Assembly (NCBI RefSeq): GCF_900129705.1
Contig: NZ_FQWO01000006.1
Span: 62,001-126,000, forward strand
DNA length: 64,000 nt
Direction of reading: 5' to 3'
DNA from: Flavobacterium granuli
Lineage (GTDB): Bacteria; Bacteroidota; Bacteroidia; Flavobacteriales; Flavobacteriaceae
In this document: positions 46,329 to 55,713 of the stretch, piece by piece
Layout: each line of letters begins with the position of its first letter
Numbering within the stretch: the first letter of the stretch is position 1
Translations under genes and position numbers: made by a program
Notes under the pieces: model-generated
What the model saw: only the letters and a program-made list of their open reading frames with translations
What the model was told of the DNA's origin: nothing
Database searches by the model: none

Positions 46329-46871
46329 TTATTGAATAATACGATTCAATTGAACAAAAGCCTTTTGGTAATAAGGTTCTTTTGTAGAGGATACGATAAC
46401 TCCTTTTGAGGTAGAAGAATGTACAAAAAGGATTTCATCATTGGCTACTTCGACAACAATTCCTACATGATTGATTTTGGATCGGTTATTTGTTTTAAAA
46501 AATATCAAATCTCCTTTTTTAGCTTTTTCGATATTCTTTCCTAGTTCAGTTCCAATTTTTGACTGTTCAAAAGAGGTTCTTGGAAGTTGGATGTCGTACA
46601 TATTAAAAGTGGAATATACTAGTCCGGAGCAATCGTAACCTGATCTTGTGGTGCCAGCCATTTTGTAACGTACGCCAATATTTTCTGAAGCAGAATTGAT
46701 TATTTGCTCTACTAAAAGACTTGATTTATCCCTGTTTTTATTAGAAGTCGAATTAGAAACGGCTTTAGAAGAATTACAGGAAGTAAAAATAACGACTAGC
46801 AATAACAGATAAAATAGTTGTTTCAAAAGAGGTGTTTTTTTCGAATTAATATTATTTAAGATCGGCAACAA
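46329..46871 (-). CDS. NlpC/P60 (C40) cell-wall peptidase, lipoprotein
   Basis: This 180-residue enzyme is likely to cut peptidoglycan stem peptides. A lipobox (FTSC) follows a hydrophobic segment. The catalytic domain has YDCSGLVYSTF with the Cys nucleophile, KINHVGIVVE with the first His, and FVHSSTSKGV with the last polar residue. The reading frame opens with TTG at 46871 and contains no ATG before the lipobox. TTG at 46826 gives a compact KQLFYLLLLVVIFTSC signal peptide and is an equally good start. With the first start it overlaps lpxB by 20 bases. Confidence 0.88.
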   Translation of the reverse strand: MLPILNNINSKKTPLLKQLFYLLLLVVIFTSCNSSKAVSNSTSNKNRDKSSLLVEQIINSASENIGVRYKMAGTTRSGYDCSGLVYSTFNMYDIQLPRTSFEQSKIGTELGKNIEKAKKGDLIFFKTNNRSKINHVGIVVEVANDEILFVHSSTSKGVIVSSTKEPYYQKAFVQLNRIIQ

Positions 46872-47964
46872 TTAATTGGGCCGTTTTTTCACTAGCGCCT
46901 ATTCCGCCTAGTTTTTTCTCTAGCAAATCATACTTTTCCAAAAGCTGTTTGCGGTATTCGGGTTGCAGTATTTTTTCTAATTCCTTTTTGATGTTTTTCG
47001 TATCAAATTGGTCCTGAATTAACTCAGTTACCACTTCTTCATCCATAATAAGATTAACAAGCGAAATGTATTTTAAGGTAATAATGCGTTTGGCGATTTG
47101 ATACGAAGCCCAACTGCCTTTATAGCAAACGACTTCTGGTACTTTGAAAAGTGCCGTTTCAAGTGTAGCTGTTCCAGATGTTACCAGAGCTGCTGTCGCA
47201 TTTTTCAACAAATCATAGGTTTTATTGGAAATGAACTTAATGTTTTCGTTAGAAATAAAGGACTTATAAAAATCATATTCCTGACTTGGAGCACCGGCAA
47301 TCACAAACTGGTATTCCGGAAAATCATTGACAACACTCAGCATTACCGAAAGCATTTTAGTGATTTCTTGTTTTCTGCTTCCAGGAAGTAAGGCAATAAT
47401 AGGTTTGTCGCTCAGTTGGTTTTCCGCCCTAAAAGTCGTTGGATCAATGCTTGCTTGGTTTTGAATGGCATCAATTAATGGATGTCCTACGAACTCTACT
47501 GGAAAATGGTGTTTGTCTTCGTAAAAGTTTTTTTCGAAAGGCAAAATAACATACATTTTGTCTACATCGCGTTTAATAGCTGTAATTCTGTTTTCCTTCC
47601 AAGCCCAAATTTGAGGAGAAATATAATAATGTGTTTTGATTCCTAATTCTTTGGCCCATTTTGCGATACGCATATTAAATCCCGGATAATCAATGAAGAT
47701 GATCACATCAGGCTGGAATTCAAGAATGTCTTTTTTGCATATTTTAATATTGCCAAGAATCGTTTTCAGATTGAATAGCACTTCAACAAATCCCATAAAA
47801 GCCAATTCCCGATAATGTTTTACCAAGGTACCGCCCACTTTTTGCATTAGGTCACCACCCCAAAATCGAATGTCGGCATTTACATCCTCCTTGTATAAGG
47901 CTTTCATTAAATTAGAACCATGTAAATCGCCTGAGGCTTCACCAGCTATAATGTAGTATTTCAT
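46852..47964 (-). CDS. lpxB: Lipid-A-disaccharide synthase
   Basis: This 370-residue glycosyltransferase joins UDP-2,3-diacylglucosamine to lipid X to form the disaccharide core of lipid A on the inner face of the membrane. The N-terminal AGEASGDLHGSNLM (about 6-19) is the family hallmark. PDVIIFIDYPGFN and the later LLPGSRKQEI and LVTSGTATLETALF are standard GT19 motifs. The frame opens at 47979 with TTG, but ATG at 47964 places AGEASGD in the usual spot. A TATTTTTG box (48002-48009) lies about 40 bases upstream. It overlaps the NlpC/P60 gene downstream. Confidence 0.94.
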   Translation of the reverse strand: MKYYIIAGEASGDLHGSNLMKALYKEDVNADIRFWGGDLMQKVGGTLVKHYRELAFMGFVEVLFNLKTILGNIKICKKDILEFQPDVIIFIDYPGFNMRIAKWAKELGIKTHYYISPQIWAWKENRITAIKRDVDKMYVILPFEKNFYEDKHHFPVEFVGHPLIDAIQNQASIDPTTFRAENQLSDKPIIALLPGSRKQEITKMLSVMLSVVNDFPEYQFVIAGAPSQEYDFYKSFISNENIKFISNKTYDLLKNATAALVTSGTATLETALFKVPEVVCYKGSWASYQIAKRIITLKYISLVNLIMDEEVVTELIQDQFDTKNIKKELEKILQPEYRKQLLEKYDLLEKKLGGIGASEKTAQLIVADLK

Positions 47965-48001
47965 TTTTGAGATAGTCAATGGGTTAAAAAATTTTCGATA
48001 C

Positions 48002-48009
48002 CAAAAATA
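48002..48009 (-). promoter_or_regulatory. Putative -7 promoter box for lpxB
   Basis: On the minus strand TATTTTTG matches TAnnTTTG exactly, 38 bases before the lpxB ATG, in the 86-base gap after the small membrane protein gene. No spaced TTTG is evident upstream. Confidence 0.35.
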
Positions 48010-48050
48010 GGTATTGATAGTGCATCAATCAAGCGAATTGAATGTTATTT

Positions 48051-48323
48051 TTATACAAACAAAGTAAGAATCGTCATTATAATAACGGCCAATATAACGC
48101 CACGAGCCATCAGTTCTTGGTTTAATTTCAGTAAAACTGCAAATGCAACTAAGTCTAGAATGGATCCGAGGGTGATTAATTTTCCTAGTGAACCTTGTGA
48201 TTTCAGGATGTAAAATCCGTTTACAAAATCATAAGGGGTGAAAAAAGTTATAAAAATAAAACAGCCGGCAATTGCTGCCATAAAGCCAATTAGTAGTCCG
48301 ATTAATAAATCAATTTTATTCAT
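48051..48323 (-). CDS. Small three-helix membrane protein, conserved hypothetical
   Basis: This 90-residue protein has three hydrophobic helices: LLIGLLIGFMAAIAGCFIFI at about 6-25, a second in KLITLGSILDLVAFAVLLK at about 48-66, and GVILAVIIMTILTLFV at the end. A short periplasmic loop (TPYDFVNGFYILKSQGSLG) lies between the first two. Its start overlaps the surE stop by eight bases, so it is co-translated with surE. lpxB follows 86 bases later. I do not recognise a named family; function unknown. Confidence 0.75.
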   Translation of the reverse strand: MNKIDLLIGLLIGFMAAIAGCFIFITFFTPYDFVNGFYILKSQGSLGKLITLGSILDLVAFAVLLKLNQELMARGVILAVIIMTILTLFV

Positions 48324-49095
48324 TCCAGTTCCAGCAGTTAAGTTGTTGCGTGGCGTGATGCGCCGTCAAATCAAATTGAACGGGAACCACAGAAATATAA
48401 CCGTTTGCCAAAGCCCATTCATCAGTATCTTCTCCTTTGTCTTGGTTCACAAATTCGCCTGCCAACCAGTAATAATCTCTTCCTTGGGGCGTTTGGCGTT
48501 TGTAGAATTTTTCAACCCAAAGCGCTTTGGCCTGACGACAAATTTTTATTCCTTTGATATCGTCTTTTTTTAACTTGGGGAAATTTACATTTAAAACGAT
48601 GTCTTTTGGCAGACTATTTTTAAGAACTTCCAAAGTTATTTTTCGAATAAATGGCTTCATGGTTTCAAAATCAGCATTCCAGTCGTAATCCAAAAGTGAA
48701 AAACCAATAGCAGGGATTCCTTCGATACCCGCTTCTACGGCAGCACTCATTGTTCCGGAATAAATTACATTGATCGAGGAGTTCGAGCCATGATTCACTC
48801 CTGATACGCAAAGATCCGGTTTCTTTTTTAAGATTTCATTTACTGCCAATTTTACACAATCCACCGGCGTACCTGAACAGCTGTATTCTAAAATGGAGTC
48901 ATTTTCTTTTGAAATTTTATTCAAATATAAAGTGTTATTAGTGGTTATGGCGTGCCCCATGCCGCTTTGTGGTTGATCAGGAGCCACGACTACCACTTCT
49001 CCGATTTCGGCCATAACGGAAATTAAGGCTCTAAGTCCGGGAGCCGAAACCCCATCGTCATTTGTGATTAAAATTAAAGGTTTGACTTTATTCAT
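48316..49095 (-). CDS. surE: 5'/3'-nucleotidase SurE
   Basis: This 259-residue cytosolic metal-dependent nucleotide phosphatase has roles in stress and survival. ITNDDGVSAPGLRAL (8-22) is the family signature with metal-binding Asp-Asp. SGTPVDCVKLAVNEI and SGVNHGSNSSINVIYSGT complete the metal and phosphate site. VAPDQPQSGMGHAIT is also characteristic. Start ATG at 49095. It is the first gene of a minus-strand unit with the small membrane protein and perhaps lpxB. Divergent from the C-terminal processing protease gene with 196 bases between. Confidence 0.95.
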   Translation of the reverse strand: MNKVKPLILITNDDGVSAPGLRALISVMAEIGEVVVVAPDQPQSGMGHAITTNNTLYLNKISKENDSILEYSCSGTPVDCVKLAVNEILKKKPDLCVSGVNHGSNSSINVIYSGTMSAAVEAGIEGIPAIGFSLLDYDWNADFETMKPFIRKITLEVLKNSLPKDIVLNVNFPKLKKDDIKGIKICRQAKALWVEKFYKRQTPQGRDYYWLAGEFVNQDKGEDTDEWALANGYISVVPVQFDLTAHHATQQLNCWNWNE

Positions 49096-49291
49096 TCTAT
49101 TTTGAGTTTTATGATTTGGAAAATTAAATCAAATTGTACAGATTTGTATCTTTCAAGCAAAGGAAACAAAATTTATTAACTTGTGGATTAATGCCAAAAC
49201 AAAAAGAACTATTTTATATCTTTAACAAAAATTTATGTGGATAGCATAAGGCTTGGCATGTTTTTTACTGTAAATTAGTTTAAAAATTTGG

Positions 49292-51562
49292 ATGAATACT
49301 ATTATTAACTTTATGAAGAGAAATTATAAAATACTTCTTGCAATTGTTGTTGTTTCGGTAACACTATTTGCTTTCGAAATCAAATCAGGAACTGAGGCTG
49401 ATCCAGGAAAAGACAAGTTGCTTTTGGAATTATTGACTTTCGTCATCGAAAAAGGACATTATAGTCCTGCCGCGATTGATGATAACTTCTCAAAAGGGGT
49501 GTATAAGGATTATATACAAGCTTTAGATCCGTCTAAACGTTTTTTCTTGCAATCTGATATAGATGAGTTTTCCAAATTTGAAACAGAATTAGATGATGCT
49601 TTAATCAATAAGGATTTGACCTTTTTTAGTTTGACTTATGATCGTCTGATGAAAAGGATGGATGAAAGCAAGAAAATTTATAAAGAAGTATTGAATGTTC
49701 CGTTTAATTACTCTATTGATGAGAGTTTTAATACGGATTATGATAAGGCGCCTTATGCTAAAAATGAAAAGGAGCTTAAAGATCGTTGGAGAAAACAAAT
49801 TAAATTGTCTACTCTTTCGTCTTTGACTGACCGTTTGAAGATGCAAGAAGACAGGCTAAAAGGAGTTGAAAGTAAGTCTACTGACGATGATGAAGCATTG
49901 GTAAAAAGCGGAGATAAAATTGAAAATGATTTAATAAAAACTAAAAACAAAGTATCTGGAGATACAGATAAGATTAAAACTTTTGCAGAGCTCGAGAAAG
50001 AAACCAGAGATAATGCCTTGAAAGCACTGGATGAGTATTTCGGTTTTATGAAAGATTTAGATCGTGACGATTGGTTTTCAGTTTATATTAATTCGATTAC
50101 AGCCCGTTTTGATCCTCATACGAATTATTTTGCAGCTGAGGAAAAAGAGCGTTTTGATGTAGATATCAGCGGAAAGTTAGAAGGGATTGGAGCACGTCTT
50201 CAAAAGAAGAATGACTATACCGAAATTTCAGAATTGATATCCGGTGGTCCGGCTTGGAGAGGGAAAGAGCTTGAAGCAGGTGATTTAGTTACTAAAGTGG
50301 CTCAAGGAAACGCAGACCCGGTAGATGTTGTAGGAATGCGTCTTGAAGATGTGGTAAAAAAGATTAAAGGCCCTAAGGGTTCTGAAGTCCGTCTTACCGT
50401 AAAAAAAGTAGATGGAACCATTAAAGTAATATCGATAATAAGAGATATTGTCGAAATTGAAGAGACCTATGTTAAGTCCAGTGTGGTAGTTAAAGACGGA
50501 TTGAAATATGGCGTGATTTATTTGCCTAAATTCTATATTGATTTTGCAGATCGAGGCGGCAGAGATGCCGGAAAAGACATCGCCCTTGAAGTAGAACGAT
50601 TGAAAAAAGAAAAAATAAGCGGAATTGTTCTTGATGTACGTGATGATGGCGGTGGATCTTTATCGACAGTTGTTGATATAGCCGGATTGTTTATAGAGCA
50701 AGGGCCAATTGTTCAAATTAAATCTGCTGGATTAAAAAAAGAAGTCTTATACGATAGAGATAAAAAAATTGAATGGGATGGACCATTGGTAATTATGGTC
50801 AATAGTTTCTCTGCATCGGCTTCAGAAATTTTAGCAGCTGCAATTCAAGATTATAAAAGAGGAATTATAGTGGGTAGTAAACAGACCTACGGTAAAGGAA
50901 CGGTGCAAAATGTGATTGATTTTAATCAATTTGTACGCAATAGTTCTGTAGGTGATTTGGGTGCATTGAAAACGACTACCCAAAAGTTTTATAGAATAAA
51001 CGGTGGTTCAACTCAGCTAGAAGGTGTGAGCAGTGATATTGTTATGCCGGATAGATTTGCTTATTTAAAAATGGGCGAACGTGACGTAGAAAACGCGATG
51101 CCTTGGGATAAAATTGATGCTGCTGACTATACGGTTTGGAATAAAAACGAAAATTTTAATAAGGCTATTTTGAATAGTAAAAATAGAATTGCTAGTAACC
51201 CACAATTTCAGTTGATTGAGGATAATGCAAAATGGATAGACAGTAGAAAAGATGACAATACTTATAGTTTAAATATTGATAAATTTAGAATGGCTCAAAA
51301 TGAAATAGAGCAAAAAGCTAAAAAATACAAACCTATCTCTCAATATAAAAATAATTTGAAATTTAATTCTTTGCCTTATGAGATTGAAGAATTTGCAAAA
51401 GACAGTGTTTTAAAAGAAAAAAGAGAAAGATGGCATCAAGGTTTGTCTAAAGATGTATATATCGAGGAAGCATTGAATGTTTTGGATGATTTACAGCCTA
51501 AGACTGATTTGAAGAAAAGTATTCCTTCTAAACTAAAAAAAGAGAAGCTTGTTAAGTCATAA
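49292..51562 (+). CDS. C-terminal processing (tail-specific) protease, Prc-like
   Basis: This 756-residue periplasmic S41 serine protease has an N-terminal signal anchor (KILLAIVVVSVTLFAF). A helical Prc N-terminal region is followed by a PDZ domain at about 300-380 (VDISGKLEGIGARLQ and GDLVTKVAQG). The protease domain has the catalytic Ser in NSFSASASE (S509 by comparison with E. coli Prc S452) and the Lys in TYGKGTVQ (K535). A C-terminal DUF3340-type region completes it. It degrades or trims envelope proteins. Two in-frame ATGs exist, at 49292 and 49313; the second starts MKRNYKILL and gives a tidier signal sequence. Confidence 0.94.
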   Translation: MNTIINFMKRNYKILLAIVVVSVTLFAFEIKSGTEADPGKDKLLLELLTFVIEKGHYSPAAIDDNFSKGVYKDYIQALDPSKRFFLQSDIDEFSKFETELDDALINKDLTFFSLTYDRLMKRMDESKKIYKEVLNVPFNYSIDESFNTDYDKAPYAKNEKELKDRWRKQIKLSTLSSLTDRLKMQEDRLKGVESKSTDDDEALVKSGDKIENDLIKTKNKVSGDTDKIKTFAELEKETRDNALKALDEYFGFMKDLDRDDWFSVYINSITARFDPHTNYFAAEEKERFDVDISGKLEGIGARLQKKNDYTEISELISGGPAWRGKELEAGDLVTKVAQGNADPVDVVGMRLEDVVKKIKGPKGSEVRLTVKKVDGTIKVISIIRDIVEIEETYVKSSVVVKDGLKYGVIYLPKFYIDFADRGGRDAGKDIALEVERLKKEKISGIVLDVRDDGGGSLSTVVDIAGLFIEQGPIVQIKSAGLKKEVLYDRDKKIEWDGPLVIMVNSFSASASEILAAAIQDYKRGIIVGSKQTYGKGTVQNVIDFNQFVRNSSVGDLGALKTTTQKFYRINGGSTQLEGVSSDIVMPDRFAYLKMGERDVENAMPWDKIDAADYTVWNKNENFNKAILNSKNRIASNPQFQLIEDNAKWIDSRKDDNTYSLNIDKFRMAQNEIEQKAKKYKPISQYKNNLKFNSLPYEIEEFAKDSVLKEKRERWHQGLSKDVYIEEALNVLDDLQPKTDLKKSIPSKLKKEKLVKS

Positions 51563-51590
51563 ATCAGATTTGTAATAAACAACATAGCAC

Positions 51591-51630
51591 AAAAAGCTCC
51601 AGAAATTTAAGTAATTTTGGAGCTTTTTTT
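51591..51630 (+). terminator. Intrinsic terminator after the Prc-like protease gene
   Basis: AAAGCTCCA and TGGAGCTTT pair, extended by AAATT/AATTT with one bulge, followed by a T-run. It ends the protease transcript 28 bases after the stop. Confidence 0.85.
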
Positions 51631-51678
51631 ATTGGCCTATACTTTCAATTAATTTTGAGCCAAAATATAAATTCATAG

Positions 51679-52509
51679 ATGAAATATATTAAATTTTTTT
51701 TGATCATTGTCGTTGGGGTTAGTTCTATGATTCTTTATTCTTCTCAAGAGATTCAAGAAGATGTAGTGCTGTCTTATGAGGAAGCCAAAGAATTGGATAC
51801 AAAAGACCGTTCAGAAGTTAATAGTTCTGGCTCGTTTAATTTTCTGCCTACTTCCACATCGGGGCAAATAGTGATTCATAATTATTATACTTTGTCCTAT
51901 AATGAAAAATGGGAGCAAGCAGAGTGGGTAGCTTACGAATTGAAAAAGGGATATATTAAAAAAAATAGGTTCAAAAGACCTTTTTTTATTGAAGATCCTA
52001 AAGTTAAAACTGTTTCAGCAGATTGGCGTAATTTTAAAAATTCGGGATTTGATAAAGGCCATCTTTGTCCAGCGGCTGATATGCAATTTGATAGTGAGGC
52101 TTATAATGATACGTTTTATACGTCAAATATCTCACCGCAAGATCGCGCTTTCAATGGTGGTATTTGGAACAGACTAGAAGAGAAAGTACGTTATTGGGCA
52201 GAGCAATATGATGACGTTTTTGTAGTTACTGGGGGTGTTTTAAGTCCCTCTTTGAAGACTATTGGTAGAGAGAAGGTTGCAGTGCCAGAGTTTTTTTATA
52301 AAATTATATTAGATGATTCTAAAGGAAATTTTAAAATGATTGCTTTTTTGATGCCCAACAAGAAAAGTGATAAGCCTTTGTACGACTTTGTCGTTTCTAT
52401 GGATAGTATTGAGAAAATGACAGGGATAGATTTCTTCCCTGCATTAGATGATAAGATCGAAAAGGAATTAGAAAAAAGCACCAGTTATAAGTCTTGGCTT
52501 TCTAAATAG
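51679..52509 (+). CDS. Secreted DNA/RNA non-specific endonuclease
   Basis: This 276-residue nuclease of the NUC1 family has an N-terminal hydrophobic segment (FFLIIVVGVSSMILYSS) that should export or anchor it. The active-site DRGH motif appears as DKGHLCPAADM, with the His as general base. NISPQDRAFNGGIWNRLEE carries the metal-ligand Asn and the second conserved residues. Such enzymes degrade extracellular or periplasmic nucleic acid. It is a single gene with its own upstream gap after a terminator. It faces the rodA gene with 20 bases between stops. Confidence 0.93.
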   Translation: MKYIKFFLIIVVGVSSMILYSSQEIQEDVVLSYEEAKELDTKDRSEVNSSGSFNFLPTSTSGQIVIHNYYTLSYNEKWEQAEWVAYELKKGYIKKNRFKRPFFIEDPKVKTVSADWRNFKNSGFDKGHLCPAADMQFDSEAYNDTFYTSNISPQDRAFNGGIWNRLEEKVRYWAEQYDDVFVVTGGVLSPSLKTIGREKVAVPEFFYKIILDDSKGNFKMIAFLMPNKKSDKPLYDFVVSMDSIEKMTGIDFFPALDDKIEKELEKSTSYKSWLSK

Positions 52510-52529
52510 TCATAAAAATAGTCTTGAAA

Positions 52530-53765
52530 TTACCATTCATTTACCTTGTTGGCATCCATTTTCAGGAAAATAAACAATAAGATGGTGAATCCCCAAAGAC
52601 CGGATCCTCCATAAGAAAAGAACGGTAATGGAACTCCAATAGTAGGAAATATACCTACAACCATTGCGATATTTACGAAGAAATGGGTAAATAAGATACC
52701 GGCAACACAATAGCCATAAACTCTGCTGAATTTTGTTTTTTGTCTTTCGGCCAAATAAATAACACGTAGAAATAAAGTTACAAATAAACCGATAACCACT
52801 AGTGAGCCTGCAAAGCCCCATTCTTCTCCAACGGTGGTAAAAATATAATCAGTATGTTGTTCCGGTACAAATCCACCTTTGGTTTGTGTTCCCTCAAGGA
52901 AGCCTTTTCCAATCCAACCACCTGAACCAATTGCTATTTCAGATTGGTTTGTATTGTATCCAATGCCTTTTAAATCGACGGCTTTACCAAGCAAGATATT
53001 AAAACGATCACGGTGATGTTGTTTGAAAACATTATCAAAAACATAATCTACAGAGAGAACAAAACCCGAAATTAGAACAAAAAGTAGGCTGCTTGCTATA
53101 ATATTTCTGTCAGCTAATCTGGACTTAAAATGGATAAGAATTATCACTAATAAGGCGATTAAAATGACGTATTGAGGCTCTATTACCAGGGTTAGCATAA
53201 ATAATAATATTGCAGTAAATCCAGTCCAAACATACCAAGCAGGAAGTCCTTCGCGATACAATATAATTATGAAAATACTATAAATAAGCGCGCTTCCCGG
53301 ATCGGGTTGCGGTAGAATAAGTAGTACGGGTAAAAATACAATTGCAAGAGCCTGTATTTGTCGGTTGATGTCTTTTAAGTTTATTTGAGAATCACTCAAA
53401 TATTTGGCTAAAGCTAATGAAGTTGCTGCTTTTGCAAATTCAGATGGTTGAAGAGTAAAGCTGCCAATAGCGTACCAGCATCTTTGACCAGCGATAGTTT
53501 TTCCAAATAGAAATAAGCCGACCAAAGACAATAAGGAAATGCCAAAAATGATACTCGCATATTTTTCATAAAATTTTCCATCTATAGCAAGTACAATGAA
53601 AATTAATGGAATTGTCAGTAGGATAAAGATAAGCTGTTTTTGATAAGTGTCCTCTATAGAAGACAATGATGAAGAATATATATTCAACCAGCCCATAATC
53701 ACTAATAAGCAATAGATAATGACACAGGTCCAGTCCAGATTTTTCTTTATACTTTGGTTTTTCAT
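52530..53765 (-). CDS. rodA: Rod shape-determining protein RodA (SEDS glycosyltransferase)
   Basis: This 411-residue membrane protein of about ten helices polymerises peptidoglycan glycan strands during cell elongation. GQRCWYAIGSFTLQPSEFAK is the SEDS signature, and LPQPDPGSALIYS and the late IGVPLPFFSYGGSGL are further diagnostic segments, with the conserved Asp in the DPGSA loop. It is the last gene of the mre/mrd cluster, 16 bases after its partner penicillin-binding protein gene, and would work with it. Confidence 0.95.
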   Translation of the reverse strand: MKNQSIKKNLDWTCVIIYCLLVIMGWLNIYSSSLSSIEDTYQKQLIFILLTIPLIFIVLAIDGKFYEKYASIIFGISLLSLVGLFLFGKTIAGQRCWYAIGSFTLQPSEFAKAATSLALAKYLSDSQINLKDINRQIQALAIVFLPVLLILPQPDPGSALIYSIFIIILYREGLPAWYVWTGFTAILLFMLTLVIEPQYVILIALLVIILIHFKSRLADRNIIASSLLFVLISGFVLSVDYVFDNVFKQHHRDRFNILLGKAVDLKGIGYNTNQSEIAIGSGGWIGKGFLEGTQTKGGFVPEQHTDYIFTTVGEEWGFAGSLVVIGLFVTLFLRVIYLAERQKTKFSRVYGYCVAGILFTHFFVNIAMVVGIFPTIGVPLPFFSYGGSGLWGFTILLFIFLKMDANKVNEW

Positions 53766-53781
53766 TTGAAATGAACTCTTA

Positions 53782-55713
53782 TTAATTTTGTTTAGTAGTA
53801 TCTTTTTTTATTGCTGGGGCTATTTTTTTACTTTTTAAAATTGAATCTTGTTTTTTCAATTGCAATTTCACCACATCCGAAAGTCCGCCTAGCTTTGCAT
53901 AACGATCTTGAAGACTTCGTTCTAGAATTCTTTTTTCTAAATCGGTTCTTGTGATGGTTTTTCGAAGATATTTTTCAATCATTAAACTGGCTATTGGTCC
54001 TGCTATTGTGGCTCCAAATCCACCGTTTTCTACTAAAACAGCAATGGCAATCTTAGGGTTGTCTTTTGGTGCAAAAGCAACGAAAATGGAATGATCTTCC
54101 AGTTGTACTCTTTTGCCTCCAATTTTAGCAAAATTTTCAGCGGTTCCTGTTTTACCACAGATGTCAATCCCTTCCACCCTTAAACTTCTGGCTGTTCCTT
54201 GATTGTATACATCAAACAAACCACTTATCATGGGTTTGAAATATTTTTTATCTATCGTAGTTTCGTGTTTTACCTTGAATTTAGGGTCGATATTCTCTCC
54301 TTTTATTTTTTTGATAATATGAGGAGTAAAGTAATGACCTTCATTGGCCACTGTAGCCATCATGTTTGCCAGTTGGATAGGGGTCATTAAAACCTCACCT
54401 TGACCTATAGAATTAGAAACGATAGTAGTACTTCTCCATCCGCCGTTTGGATAGATTCTCTTATAGGTTTTAGATGTTGGCACATTTCCTCTTTTCCCAG
54501 TAGGTAAGTCATAGCCCATAAATTGTCCAAGACCAAAGCTTTTTACATGATCGCTCCATACGTCAACTGCATAGGCTGGTTTTTTGTATTTGTTAATGGT
54601 TCGCATGTAAACTTGTGCAAAATAAGTGTTGCAAGAGTGGTATATTCCATTGTGCAATTGATGCGGTCCTGAATCATGACACTTCATAAATCGTCCTCGT
54701 GCGTAACTAAAACCATGATTACACATAAACGAAGTTTGTTCATCTACGACGCCTTCTTGCAAACCAATAAGACCTGTTAGTATTTTAAATGGTGAGCCAG
54801 GAGGATACTCAGCCAAAAGGCCTCTGTCGTATAGTGGTTTTGCAATGGAATCATGATAAAGCATCGTGTAATTTTTCGATCTTTGTCTACCTACCAAGAT
54901 GCCAGGATCATAAGATGGGGCAGTAACCAAGGCTAAAATCTCCCCGGTTTTTGGTTCAATAGCAACGATTCCTCCTCTTTTATTAATCATTAATTGCTCT
55001 CCATATTTTTGAAGTTCTGCGTCAAGAGTAAGATTGATGTCTTCTCCCTGTACGGCAATAGTATCGTATTTTCCATTTTTATAGGACCCAATTTCTCGAT
55101 TGTATTTGTCTTTCTGGAAATATTTTACCCCTTTTATACCACGCAAAATTTCTTCATAGTATTGTTCAACACCTTGTTGTCCTATCAAGTCGCCACTTTT
55201 GTAATAGGGGTTTTTTGCGATCAATTGTTCGTTGACTTGGGTGATGAATCCAAAGATATTGGCTCCAAAATCGACTTCATAATCACGTAAGGAACGTTTT
55301 TGAAAATAAAAGCCTTCAAATTTTCTGATTTTTTCTTGGAAAGCGGCAAATTCGCTCTTGTTTAATTGAGGTAAAAAAACGGAAGGTAAGCGTGGGCTAT
55401 AAATTTTAGCCTTGGCAATTTTTTTAATGAAATCTTCTTTTGTGATATTCAGTAATTGGCAGAATTCCAGCGTGTCTATGTTTTTTAATTCTCTAGGAAT
55501 TACCATGATGTCATAGGATGCCTGATTAGCCACTAATAATTTCCCATTTCTATCGTAGATATAACCTCTTTCGGGATAATCATACTTGATTTTAATGGCA
55601 TTATTTTCTGATTTTAGTTTGAAAGTGTCGTTGATCACTTGCAAATAAAATATTCGGATTACTAGCAATGATGCTGCAACAATGATTAAAGAAGGCAGCA
55701 GAAGTTTTCTCAT
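53782..55713 (-). CDS. mrdA: Penicillin-binding protein 2 (elongation transpeptidase)
   Basis: This 643-residue inner-membrane transpeptidase cross-links new peptidoglycan during elongation. There is one transmembrane helix near the N-terminus (about 8-25). A dimerisation/pedestal domain with YPERGYIYDRNGKLLV precedes the transpeptidase domain. Active-site motifs are S307 in PGSPFK (SxxK), S360-C361-N362 (SxN) and K521-T-G (KTGTAEN). The segment around 331-361 (CNHG, KCHDSGPHQLH, HSCN) is rich in Cys, His and Asp, consistent with the zinc site described for PBP2. Overlaps mreD by four bases and precedes rodA by 16. Confidence 0.95.
   Translation of the reverse strand: MRKLLLPSLIIVAASLLVIRIFYLQVINDTFKLKSENNAIKIKYDYPERGYIYDRNGKLLVANQASYDIMVIPRELKNIDTLEFCQLLNITKEDFIKKIAKAKIYSPRLPSVFLPQLNKSEFAAFQEKIRKFEGFYFQKRSLRDYEVDFGANIFGFITQVNEQLIAKNPYYKSGDLIGQQGVEQYYEEILRGIKGVKYFQKDKYNREIGSYKNGKYDTIAVQGEDINLTLDAELQKYGEQLMINKRGGIVAIEPKTGEILALVTAPSYDPGILVGRQRSKNYTMLYHDSIAKPLYDRGLLAEYPPGSPFKILTGLIGLQEGVVDEQTSFMCNHGFSYARGRFMKCHDSGPHQLHNGIYHSCNTYFAQVYMRTINKYKKPAYAVDVWSDHVKSFGLGQFMGYDLPTGKRGNVPTSKTYKRIYPNGGWRSTTIVSNSIGQGEVLMTPIQLANMMATVANEGHYFTPHIIKKIKGENIDPKFKVKHETTIDKKYFKPMISGLFDVYNQGTARSLRVEGIDICGKTGTAENFAKIGGKRVQLEDHSIFVAFAPKDNPKIAIAVLVENGGFGATIAGPIASLMIEKYLRKTITRTDLEKRILERSLQDRYAKLGGLSDVVKLQLKKQDSILKSKKIAPAIKKDTTKQN

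Noticed and set aside
49191..49259. Inverted repeat ATGCCAA / TTGGCAT in the surE-protease intergenic region
   Set aside because: Only seven bases per arm and 55 bases apart; likely by chance.
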